Shown: one piece after another, positions 8,082 through 16,500 of the stretch
How the letters are laid out: every line of letters starts with the position of its first letter
Position numbering within the stretch: position 1 is the first letter of the stretch
NCBI RefSeq assembly: GCF_009915765.1
Contig: NZ_JAABLQ010000003.1
Span: 272,525-336,524, forward strand
DNA: 64,000 bases
Direction: 5' to 3'
Origin: Pannonibacter sp. XCT-53
Lineage (GTDB): Bacteria; Pseudomonadota; Alphaproteobacteria; Rhizobiales; Stappiaceae
Notes under the pieces: generated by a model
The model's database searches: none
Told to the model about the DNA's origin: nothing
What the model saw: the letters and a program-made list of their open reading frames with translations, nothing else
Program-made: the position numbers and the translations under genes

Positions 8082-8603
8082 TCAGCCCGCGACGCGGTCG
8101 ATCCGGATGATGTAGCTCTTGTGGTCGTCCGGTTCCGCGATCCGGTCATAGAGCGCGAGGGCAGGGGTGTTCTTGCCCGGCACGATCCAGCGCAGCTGCA
8201 GCCAGCCGCGGCTCTGGCCTTCGGTCACCAGCGTCTCGATCATCTTGCGGGCGATGCCCTTCTGGCGCGACTGCGGGCGGACGTAGATGTGGTCCATCTG
8301 GCCGGCGCGCAGGCCGGTGATCAGTTCCGGCAGGTCGAAGAACACGGCAAAGCCGACCAGCTCGCCATCCTCGAAGGCGCCGATCACTTCGGCGCTGCGG
8401 TCGCCCAGGATCTTTTCCGCATAGAACTGGTCGGGACGGCGCGGCGCGCCGCGCTTGAGGGCCTGCGCATTTTCAGCGATCAGCGGGGCGAGGTGAAGGG
8501 CATCGTCAGGGCCGAGCGCCTTGATGTCGAGCTTGCTCAATTGGATCTCCGCGAAGCAGTCAGACCGGTACACGGGACGCACCATGTCCCGAAAAGCGCG
8601 CAT
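8082..8603 (-). CDS. GNAT family N-acetyltransferase
   Basis: A 173-residue GNAT enzyme, acetyl-CoA dependent, substrate unknown. The acetyl-CoA-binding motif A is visible as DHIYVRPQSRQKGIARKMIETLVTEGQSRG, with a preceding beta strand GELVGFAVFF and a late LRWIVPGKNTPALALYDRI strand-helix typical of the fold. ATG 8603 is preferred over the in-frame TTG 8609 because AGGAGG lies 9 nt before the ATG but only 3 nt before the TTG. It is divergent from the EamA transporter gene with a 196-bp spacer. Confidence 0.82.
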   Translation of the reverse strand: MRAFRDMVRPVYRSDCFAEIQLSKLDIKALGPDDALHLAPLIAENAQALKRGAPRRPDQFYAEKILGDRSAEVIGAFEDGELVGFAVFFDLPELITGLRAGQMDHIYVRPQSRQKGIARKMIETLVTEGQSRGWLQLRWIVPGKNTPALALYDRIAEPDDHKSYIIRIDRVAG

Positions 8604-8799
8604 CGACAAGCACCTCCTTGCGCGGCAAAGCGACCGGTTGCGGCTGCGCCTTGACCCGTATCGGGATCATGCCCGGCCGTCCGCAACGGGCTTGCCGGGC
8701 TCCGGCCATTCCGGCAGAAAGAAAGCCGCACCTTTCCCGCCTTCCCGGTCGGCCGCGCCCACCGCCGGCCGGCGACCTGTCTCTCCGGATCACCCGCCC

Positions 8800-9699
8800 A
8801 TGACTGGCCAGATGTCCGCCGCTCCCCGCACCCGAACCCGCGCCACGCTTGTCGGCATGACCGCGATCCTGATGTGGGCAACCCTCGGGGTCTTCGGGGC
8901 CGGGTCGGGTGCGGTGCCGCCGTTCCTGCTCAATGCGCTCTGCTTTGGTCTGTCCGGGGGGCTGGCGCTGGCCTTTCTGGCCCTCCGGGGCGAGCTGTCC
9001 GTGCTGGCGCAGCCGCTGCGCGTCTGGGCCTTCGGCACCTTCGGCCTGTTCGGCTTCCACTTCTTCTATTTCACCGCTATCCGCAACGCGCCGCCGGTCG
9101 ATGCCAATCTGATCAACTACACCTGGCCGCTGCTGATCGTGGTGTTCTCCGCGCTGCTGCCCGGCGAACGGCTGAAGCTGCACCACGTCATCGGTGCGGT
9201 CCTCGGCCTTGCCGGCGCGGCGCTGCTTGTCACGCGCGGAGGATCGGTGTCCTTCGATCCCGCCTATGCACTTGGCTATGGCGCCGCTGTCGCCTCGGCC
9301 CTGTTCTGGTCAATCTATTCCGTGATCTCGCGGCGTCTGGGCGCGGTGCCGACCGGTGCGGTCGCCGGTTTCTGCCTGATGACCGCAGGGCTGTCGCTCG
9401 CCTGCCATCTGGCGCTGGAGGAGACCGTCTGGCCGTCCGGCGCGATCCAGTGGGGCAGCGTCATCGCCCTCGGCCTCTTTCCCGTCGGCCTTGCCTTCTT
9501 CACCTGGGATGTCGGGGTGAAGCAGGGCGACATCCAGGTGCTGGGGGCAGCTGCCTATTCGGCGCCGCTCCTGTCCACCCTGCTGCTGATCGCCTTCGGC
9601 TTCGGGGCCTTCACGGTCACTGTCGCGCTGGCCTGCCTGCTGATCACCATCGGCGCGGTGGTTGCGGCGAAGGACATGATCCTGCGCAAGCCCGCCTGA
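8800..9699 (+). CDS. EamA/DMT-family transporter
   Basis: The 299-residue protein has about ten hydrophobic segments in two EamA repeats (each near 130-140 residues), as expected for a drug/metabolite transporter of the inner membrane. The conserved pattern FTAIRNAPPVDANLINYTWPLLIVVFSALLPGERL marks the end of the first repeat. Substrate is not predictable; members export amino acids or other small metabolites. Start choice among ATG 8800, 8812 and 8857 is uncertain because no strong ribosome-binding site is visible; longer upstream frames encode Pro/Arg-rich sequence unlike the family. Confidence 0.85.
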   Translation: MTGQMSAAPRTRTRATLVGMTAILMWATLGVFGAGSGAVPPFLLNALCFGLSGGLALAFLALRGELSVLAQPLRVWAFGTFGLFGFHFFYFTAIRNAPPVDANLINYTWPLLIVVFSALLPGERLKLHHVIGAVLGLAGAALLVTRGGSVSFDPAYALGYGAAVASALFWSIYSVISRRLGAVPTGAVAGFCLMTAGLSLACHLALEETVWPSGAIQWGSVIALGLFPVGLAFFTWDVGVKQGDIQVLGAAAYSAPLLSTLLLIAFGFGAFTVTVALACLLITIGAVVAAKDMILRKPA

Positions 9700-9777
9700 T
9701 CCTAAAGACGAGTGGAAAAACGGGGCGGTGGCCACTAGCCTTGCCGCACTGCACCCAATGCCTGCAAGGATCCCGTG

Positions 9778-10662
9778 ATGAGCCAGACCTTCCGCCCGCG
9801 CCGCTCCGCCCTCTACATGCCCGGCTCCAACGCCCGCGCGCTTGAGAAGGCCCGCACGCTGGATGTCGACTGCCTGATCCTCGATCTGGAGGATGCCGTC
9901 GCCCCCGATGCCAAGGACGTCGCCCGGCAGCAGATCGTCGAGGCGGTGACCGCCGGCGGCTACGGCCCCCGCGAGGTCGTCATCCGGGTCAACGGCCTCG
10001 ACACCCCCTGGGGCGAGGCCGACATTGCCGCTGCCGTCGCCGCCGGGCCCGACGCGATCCTGGTCCCGAAGGTCAACGGCCTTGCCGATCTCGAGCGGGT
10101 CGCGCACCGTCTGGCGCTGGCCAATGCGCCCGCGCGGCTGAAGCTCTGGGCGATGATGGAGACGCCGCAGGCCATGCTGGATGCAGCCGCCATCGCCTCG
10201 GCCGGCCGTGATCCCAACCTGCGCCTGTCCTGCTTCGTCATGGGCACCAACGATCTGGCCAAGGAAACCCGAGCCCGCCTCGTCAAGGGCCGCAGCGTGA
10301 TGCTGCCGTGGCTGATGACCTGCGTTGCTGCCGCCCGCACCGGCGGCATCGACATTCTCGACGGCGTCTACAACGACTTCAACGATCTGGAGGGCTTTGC
10401 CGCCGAATGCGCGCAGGGTGCCGAGATGGGCATGGACGGCAAGACGCTGGTCCATCCGAAGCAGGTGGACGCCTGCCATGCCGCCTTCAGCCCCTCGGAG
10501 ACCGAGATTGCCTGGGCCCGGCGCATCAACGACGCCTTTGCCCTGCCGGAAAACGCGGACAAGGGTGCAATCCAGATCGACGGGAAGATGGTGGAGCGGT
10601 TACATGCCGACATGGGCCGGCGCGTGCTGGCGATTGCCGAGGCGATCGCCGCGCGCGGCTAG
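9778..10662 (+). CDS. HpcH/HpaI (CitE-like) CoA ester lyase
   Basis: A 294-residue TIM-barrel enzyme of the citrate lyase beta-subunit-like family. Signature elements are RRSALYMPGSNARALEKA, LILDLEDAVAPD (metal-binding Glu/Asp), VVIRVNGLDTPWGEAD, ILVPKVNG, MMETPQAM and MGTNDLAKE. Family members cleave or hydrolyse malyl-CoA, methylmalyl-CoA or citramalyl-CoA; without a partner gene the exact reaction stays open. Absence of citrate lyase alpha/gamma subunits nearby argues against citrate lyase proper. ATG 9778 is used; a GTG at 9775 precedes it directly. Confidence 0.87.
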   Translation: MSQTFRPRRSALYMPGSNARALEKARTLDVDCLILDLEDAVAPDAKDVARQQIVEAVTAGGYGPREVVIRVNGLDTPWGEADIAAAVAAGPDAILVPKVNGLADLERVAHRLALANAPARLKLWAMMETPQAMLDAAAIASAGRDPNLRLSCFVMGTNDLAKETRARLVKGRSVMLPWLMTCVAAARTGGIDILDGVYNDFNDLEGFAAECAQGAEMGMDGKTLVHPKQVDACHAAFSPSETEIAWARRINDAFALPENADKGAIQIDGKMVERLHADMGRRVLAIAEAIAARG

Positions 10663-10762
10663 AGCAGTTCCAGCAAGAGCGGATACCGGTTTTGCGTCCG
10701 GAATTGCGTGAAAACAGGGAGATGGACCATTTTGGGCGGCCCTTCGTCGCCGAAAGTGGTCC
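10663..10762. repeat. Rhizobial-type interspersed palindromic element
   Basis: Starting right after the lyase stop codon, the text 'gagcagttccagcaagagcgg', 'ccggttttgcgtccggaattgcgtg' and 'aaaacagggagatgg' closely resembles a short intergenic repeat that I recall throughout Hyphomicrobiales genomes. Its 3' half forms a stem: 10724-10738 pairs with 10748-10762 at 12 of 15 positions. Such elements are transcribed as 3'-UTR hairpins or are non-autonomous mobile relics; the identification is from memory. Confidence 0.6.
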
Positions 10763-10797
10763 AGCCGGCCCCGACGCCTCATGAGGAACCGCAGACC

Positions 10798-11001
10798 ATG
10801 AAACTCTACCGCTTCATCACCGGCCCCGATGACAGCCAGTTCTGCCACCGGGTCACCCAGGCCCTCAACAAGGGCTGGGAACTCGCCGGCGCGCCGCAGC
10901 TGACCTATGACGCGACCCGCGGCCTCACCATCTGCGGCCAGGCGGTCACCAAGGAAGTCCCGGGCGACTATTCCCCGGACATCAAGCTCGGCGACTACTG
11001 A
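10798..11001 (+). CDS. DUF1737 domain-containing protein
   Basis: A 67-residue soluble protein (MKLYRFITGPDDSQFCHRVTQALNKGWELAGAPQLTYD...) matching the short DUF1737 family, in which the 'L..GWEL.G.P.' core recurs. Function of the family is unknown. The start at 10798 has a GAGG ribosome-binding site about 10 nt upstream; a longer frame from 10708 would run through the interspersed repeat and is rejected. Confidence 0.8.
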   Translation: MKLYRFITGPDDSQFCHRVTQALNKGWELAGAPQLTYDATRGLTICGQAVTKEVPGDYSPDIKLGDY

Positions 11002-11056
11002 GCCCCGGCGGGGTGCCAGGGTGCCCCGTCCTGCAGGATGCCCCCCGAAATGACGG

Positions 11057-11082
11057 AACCCCGGTGCGGTGGCACCGGGGTT
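11057..11082. terminator. Bidirectional hairpin terminator
   Basis: A perfect 11-bp stem, AACCCCGGTGC (11057-11067) with GCACCGGGGTT (11072-11082), and a 4-nt loop. It lies between the convergent DUF1737 gene and leuD and is followed on the plus strand by 'ctgcgttt'. It can serve both genes. Confidence 0.8.
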
Positions 11083-11124
11083 CTGCGTTTCGTCGGCATC
11101 CCGTGCGGCCGGGGCCGCCGGGGG

Positions 11125-11730
11125 TCAGGCCCAGGGGCGCGACTGGCTGGCCTTGGCCTCGAAGCTGTCGATCGAGGCGGCCTTCTCCATGGTCAGGCCG
11201 ATGTCGTCGAGGCCGTTCATCAGGCAGTGCTTGCGGAACGGGTCGATCTCGAAGCGGATCACGCCGCCGTCCGGGCCCTTGATTTCCTGGGTTTCCAGGT
11301 CAACGGTCAGGGTCGAGTTGGCGCCGCGCGAGGCGTCGTCCAAGAGCTTGTCCAGCTCCTCCTTGCTGACCACCACCGGCAGGATGCCGTTCTTGAAGCA
11401 GTTGTTGTAGAAGATGTCGGCGAAGGACGTGGAGATCACGCAGCGGATGCCGAAGTCGAGCAGTGCCCACGGGGCATGCTCGCGCGAGGAGCCGCAGCCG
11501 AAGTTGTCGCCGGCGACGAGGATCGAGGCCCCCTTGTAGGCCGGCTTGTTCAGCACGAAGTCCGGGTTGTCCGAGCCATCCTCGTTGTAGCGCATCTCCG
11601 AGAACAGCGCGGTGCCGAGGCCCGTGCGCTTGATCGTCTTCAGATACTGCTTCGGGATGATCATGTCGGTGTCGATGTTGATGATCGGCAGCGGCGCCGC
11701 GACACCCGTGAGCGTGGTGAACTTCTGCAA
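11125..11730 (-). CDS. leuD: 3-isopropylmalate dehydratase small subunit
   Basis: The 201-residue small subunit of isopropylmalate isomerase, the second leucine-pathway step, acting with LeuC (not in the window). The swivel domain is recognisable from NIDTDMIIPKQYLKTIKRTGLG, the substrate-loop motif GDNFGCGSSREHAPWAL and FYNNCFKNGILPV. Length is typical. argC lies 50 bp upstream on the same strand, so the two may be co-transcribed. Confidence 0.96.
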   Translation of the reverse strand: MQKFTTLTGVAAPLPIINIDTDMIIPKQYLKTIKRTGLGTALFSEMRYNEDGSDNPDFVLNKPAYKGASILVAGDNFGCGSSREHAPWALLDFGIRCVISTSFADIFYNNCFKNGILPVVVSKEELDKLLDDASRGANSTLTVDLETQEIKGPDGGVIRFEIDPFRKHCLMNGLDDIGLTMEKAASIDSFEAKASQSRPWA

Positions 11731-11780
11731 GGCGGTTACTCCAAGGTCTCTGGTCTTTTGTTCTTGTGGCCCCGCCGAGG

Positions 11781-12731
11781 TCAGGCGGCGAGGCTGGTTG
11801 CCGGGGCGACGCCCAGCAGGATGTTGAGGTTCTGCACGGCCGCGCCCGAGGCGCCCTTGCCGAGGTTGTCGTAGACGGCAATGATCGCGGCCTGGGCGCG
11901 CGCATCATTGGCGAAGACATAGAGCCGCATCGCATTGGTGCCGTTCAGCGCCTGCGGGTTCAGCTCGGATGCCCGGTCGAGCGGCGACAGCGGTGCCACC
12001 TCGACGAACCCGTCGGTCTGGGCCGCAAAGTGGTCGGCGATGGCGGCGTGGATCTCCGCGCCGGACGGCACCTTCGGCAGGCGGGCCAGGTTCAGCGGCA
12101 CGCTGGTGATCATGCCCTTGTAATAGTTGCCGACCGAGGGCACGAACAGCGGCGCCGCCGCAAGGCCCGTGTAGCGCTGCATTTCCGGCAGGTGCTTGTG
12201 GTTGAAGGCAAGGCCATAGGGCAGGAACACGTTGGCCGCATCGCCCTTTGCCTCGTAGTCCTCGATCATCGACTTGCCACCGCCCGAATAGCCGGAGATG
12301 CCGTTGACGGCGACGGGGAAGTCGGCCGGAACAAGCCCGCCGGCGATCAGCGGCCGAAGTGCCGCGATCACGCCCTGCGGCCAGCAGCCCGGGTTGGACA
12401 CGCGCCTGGAGGCCGCGATGGCCGCGGACTGCGCCTTGTCCATTTCGGCAAAGCCATAGGTCCAGCCCTCGGCCACGCGGAAGGCGGTCGAGGCGTCGAT
12501 GACGGCGGTGGTGTCGTTGGTGATCAGCGCCACGCTTTCCTTTGCCGCCTCGTCGGGCAGGCAGAGGATCGCCACATCGGCGGCATTCAGCAGCTCGGCG
12601 CGGGCGCCAAGGTCCTTGCGGCGCTCGGGGGCGATGGACAGCAGCTCGATGTCGCGGCGTTCGGCAAGGCGCTCGCGGATCTGCAGACCCGTCGTTCCAG
12701 CCTCGCCATCAATGAATACCCGCGCCACCAT
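11781..12731 (-). CDS. argC: N-acetyl-gamma-glutamyl-phosphate reductase (short type)
   Basis: NADPH-dependent reduction of N-acetylglutamyl phosphate in arginine synthesis. The 316-residue length and sequence (VFIDGEAGTTGLQI nucleotide-binding start, VSNPGCWPQG with the catalytic Cys, GISGYSGGGKSMIEDYE, FNHKHLPEMQRY) identify the short AGPR type found in alphaproteobacteria, rather than the 340-350-residue form. ATG 12731 gives the expected N-terminus; a longer frame to 12827 adds Pro/Arg-rich sequence not expected in the family. leuD follows after 50 bp. Confidence 0.95.
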   Translation of the reverse strand: MVARVFIDGEAGTTGLQIRERLAERRDIELLSIAPERRKDLGARAELLNAADVAILCLPDEAAKESVALITNDTTAVIDASTAFRVAEGWTYGFAEMDKAQSAAIAASRRVSNPGCWPQGVIAALRPLIAGGLVPADFPVAVNGISGYSGGGKSMIEDYEAKGDAANVFLPYGLAFNHKHLPEMQRYTGLAAAPLFVPSVGNYYKGMITSVPLNLARLPKVPSGAEIHAAIADHFAAQTDGFVEVAPLSPLDRASELNPQALNGTNAMRLYVFANDARAQAAIIAVYDNLGKGASGAAVQNLNILLGVAPATSLAA

Positions 12732-12875
12732 GGGCCTGTCCCTTTCCCGCACCTGTCGTTCCGCCCCGCAGGGTCCGGCGCGGCAGGCGGCCGGATCCCG
12801 GGGCAATGTGGCGGGTTTTACACGCAATCGCCGGGGCTGTCACGGCGTGCGGCGGCCTGCGGGCGGGGCAGGATC

Positions 12876-13445
12876 TCAACGGGCCATTGAGTGATACTCA
12901 TCATTCGGCCGCATGTCGGTGGCAGCCGCAACCCGGTTCGACATGTTGAAGAAGGCGGCGACGGAGGCGATGTCCCAGATGTCGCGGTCGCCGAACCCGG
13001 CCTCGCGCAGCGCCTGGCGGTCCTGCTCCTCGATCTCGGCCGGGCGCTCGGTCAGCTTGTGGGCGAAGTCGAGCATGGCCTTCTGGCGCGGCGAGAGGGG
13101 GGCAGCCCGATAGTTCATCACCAGCATCTCGCCGAGCTGCGGGTCGCCGGAGAGGTCGCGCACGGCAGCCCCGTGGGCCGTCAGGCAGTAGTAACAGCGG
13201 TTCACGGACGACACGACCACCGCGATCATCTCCCGCTCCAGCTTGCTCAGCGCCGAGGCCCCAAGCATCAAGTCGTTGTACATGTCGGTGAAGGCGCGCA
13301 ACTTCGTGTCGTCAAACCCGTAGGCAATCAAAACATTCGGAACAAGGCCGAGCTTTTCCTGACATTTTGTGAAATACCGCTGCGTCGTTTCGCTGAATTC
13401 GCCGGCTCCTGGCAGGTTCAGGGCAATCACCGGTGCGTTCGACAT
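12876..13445 (-). CDS. AhpD-like peroxidase-related / carboxymuconolactone decarboxylase family enzyme
   Basis: A 189-residue all-helical protein with the AhpD redox motif CYYC in VNRCYYCLTAHGAAVR (two Cys two residues apart, nearby His). The N- and C-terminal parts (YFTKCQEKLGLVPN; GFGDRDIWDIASVAAFFNMSNR) match 'peroxidase-related enzyme' proteins of about 190 residues. A thiol-dependent peroxide-reducing or disulfide role is likely. The start at 13445 has a GGGAGGG site 8 nt upstream; the NAD-GDH gene begins 88 bp away on the opposite strand. Confidence 0.87.
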   Translation of the reverse strand: MSNAPVIALNLPGAGEFSETTQRYFTKCQEKLGLVPNVLIAYGFDDTKLRAFTDMYNDLMLGASALSKLEREMIAVVVSSVNRCYYCLTAHGAAVRDLSGDPQLGEMLVMNYRAAPLSPRQKAMLDFAHKLTERPAEIEEQDRQALREAGFGDRDIWDIASVAAFFNMSNRVAAATDMRPNDEYHSMAR

Positions 13446-13533
13446 TTTGTAATCCCTCCCCGATATCGTCATTTTTTAGGCTGGTTCTCTAAACTAGCAT
13501 GCACGCCACTGAGTCGCGGGCGAGGAGGAAAAG

Positions 13534-16500
13534 ATGCCGCAAGCCAGGGAACACCGGAAAGCCGAACTTGTTGCGGAGGTGCGTCAGGCCCTCGCGAGCG
13601 GTCATCCGGGCCTCGCAGACTTCGCCGAGGAACTCTACCTGCGCGGTGCGGCCGAGGATCTTGTCGCCTATTCCGCTGACGAGCTGGCCGGCTTTGCCCG
13701 CGCGGCCTTCGAGGACTTCGCGGTCCATACCCCCGGCACGCACCGGGTGACCGTTGCAAACCCGTCCTTCCGCGCCGCGGGCGCCATGGCGGGCGAGGTG
13801 ACCGTCGTCGAGCTTGTCAACGACAACATGCCGTTCCTGGTCGATTCGGTGATGGCCGAACTGCAGGACAGCCGCCTCGAGGTGCATCTTGTGCTGCACC
13901 CGATCTACTCGGTCGAGCGCGACGCCGACGGCAAGCTGCTGTCCGTCGCCGGCCGCAAGAAGGCCAGCGCGCGCGAGGACAGCCAGGAAAGCCTGATCCA
14001 CATCCACGTCAGCCGCATCGGCTCGGAGGAAGCCCGCAAGGCGCTGGCCGAGCGTCTCAGCCGGATCATGGACGACGTTCGCGCGGCCGTCGGCGACTGG
14101 AAGCCGATGCGCAAGCGTCTCGCCACGGCGATCAACACCTACAAGACCGCGGTCGTGAACGGCCGCGACGAGCTGTGGGAGGCGATTCACTTCCTCGAGT
14201 GGATGGCCAATGACAACTTCATCTTCCTCGGCATGCGGGAATACACCTTCAACGGCAGCGTCGAGGACGGCGAGCTGACGCCGATGGACGGCACCGGCCT
14301 CGGCACGCTCGCCGATCCGGAGGTCCGCGTCCTGCGGCGCGGCAGCGAGTTCGTCCAGATCACGCCGGAAATCCGCGAGTTCCTCAAGCGACCCGATCCG
14401 CTGATCATCGCCAAGGCCAACGTGAAGAGCCGCGTGCATCGCCGTGTCTACATGGATTATGTCGGCACCAAGCTGTTCGACGATACCGGCACGATGATCG
14501 GCGAGCTGCGCATCGTCGGCCTCTTCGCCTCCACCGCCTACAACGAGCCGACCAGCAAGATCCCGTTCCTGCGCCGCAAGGTCGCCAGCGTCCTGGCCAA
14601 GGGGGGGTTCGATCCCGACAGCCACTCCGGCCGCGCCCTCACCAACGTGATGGAGACCTTCCCGCGCGACGAGCTGTTCCAGATCGACCAGGAAACGCTC
14701 TACGACTTCGCCATGTCGATCCTGCAGCTCGACGAGCGGCCGCGCATCCGCGTGCTTGCCCGGGCCGAGAAGTTCGACCGCTACGTCTCCATTCTCTGCT
14801 ACGTCCCGCGTGACCGCTACACCACCGAGGTGCGGCTCAACATCGGCACGTATTTCGCCTCCGTCTTCGATGGCCGCCTGTCGGCCTGGTACGTGACCTA
14901 TCCGGAGGGGCCGCTGGCCCGCGTCCACTTCATCATCGGCCGTGACAAGGGCAAGACCCCGGTCGTGGCCCAGGAGGATCTGGAACAGGCGGTCTCCTCG
15001 ATCGTCCGCACCTGGCCGGACGGCCTGCGCGATGCCTTCAAGGAACGGTTCGATCCGGAAACCGCGCATCGCCTGTCGGAGCGTTACTCGCTCGCCTTCC
15101 ACGGCGGCTACAAGGAAGTCTATTCGGCCGAGATGGCGCTGGCCGATGTGGTCAAGATCGAGACGCTCTCCGAGGAGCGCAAGACCACGATCACCTTCGG
15201 CCGCTCGTCGGCGAGCCAGTCCGACCGGCTGTCGCTGAAGGTCTACAATCTCGGGGCTCCGATCCCGCTGTCGGCACGCGTGCCGCTGCTGGAAAACATG
15301 GGCTTCCGCGTCATCAACGAGCGCACCTACCGCATCACGCCGACGGACATGCCCCTGTCCTATCTGCACGAGATGACGCTCGAGGCGAGCCGCGGCGGCG
15401 ACATCGACCTGACGCCCAACCTCAAGGACAGGCTTGAGGCGCTGTTCATGGCGGTCTGGCTCGGGCAGGCCGAGAACGACGGCTACAATGCGCTGGTCCT
15501 GTCGGCGAACCTCGCCTGGCGCGACATCGCCATGCTCCGGGCGCTGTCGAAGTACCTGCGCCAGGTCGGCATCCGCTACTCCGAAGACTACATGTGGACC
15601 ACGCTCAACAACTATCCGGCCATTGCGGCCGCGCTGGTCGAGCTGTTCCACATCCGCTTCGATCCGGCCCTGTCCGACAACGACCGCACGCTGAAGACGG
15701 CCCGGCTCGAGGACGAGCTGGGCACGGCCTTTGATGCCGTGGTCAGTCTCGACGACGACCGCATCCTGCGCCGGTTCCAGAACGTGATTGCCGCGATCCT
15801 GCGCACCAACTTCTTCCAGCTTGGGGCCGATGGCCGGCCGAAGTCGACCTTTGCCTTCAAGATCAACTCCCGCGCCATCGAGGACATGCCGCAGCCGCGG
15901 CCGTTCCGCGAGATTTCGGTCTACAGCCCGCGCGTCGAGGGCATTCACCTGCGCTTCGGCAAGGTGGCGCGCGGCGGTCTGCGCTGGTCCGACCGTCCGC
16001 AGGACTTCCGCACCGAGGTGCTGGGTCTGGTGAAGGCGCAGCAGGTCAAGAACGCGGTGATCGTGCCGGTCGGCTCGAAGGGTGGTTTCGTGCCCAAGCG
16101 CCTGCCGGTCGGCGGTGACCGCGAGGCGGTCTTTGCCGAGGGCACCGAGGCCTACAAGATCTTCGTCGGCTCGCTGCTCGACGTGACCGACAACCTGAAG
16201 GGGGACCGCATCCTGCCGCCGGCCGAGGTCGTGCGGCATGACGAGGACGATCCCTATCTCGTCGTTGCCGCGGACAAGGGCACGGCGACCTTCTCCGACA
16301 CCGCCAACGGCATTTCCACGAGCCGCAGCTTCTGGCTCGGCGATGCCTTCGCTTCGGGCGGCTCTGCCGGCTATGACCACAAGAAGATGGGCATCACCGC
16401 GCGCGGCGCCTGGGAAGCGGTGAAGCGTCACTTCCGCGAGATGAACCGCGACATCCAGAGCGAGCCCTTCACCGTTGCCGGCGTTGGCGACATGTCGGGC

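Noticed and set aside
10708..10797. N-terminal extension of the DUF1737 protein
   Set aside because: It would translate the interspersed palindromic element; the ATG at 10798 has a suitable ribosome-binding site and gives the usual family length.
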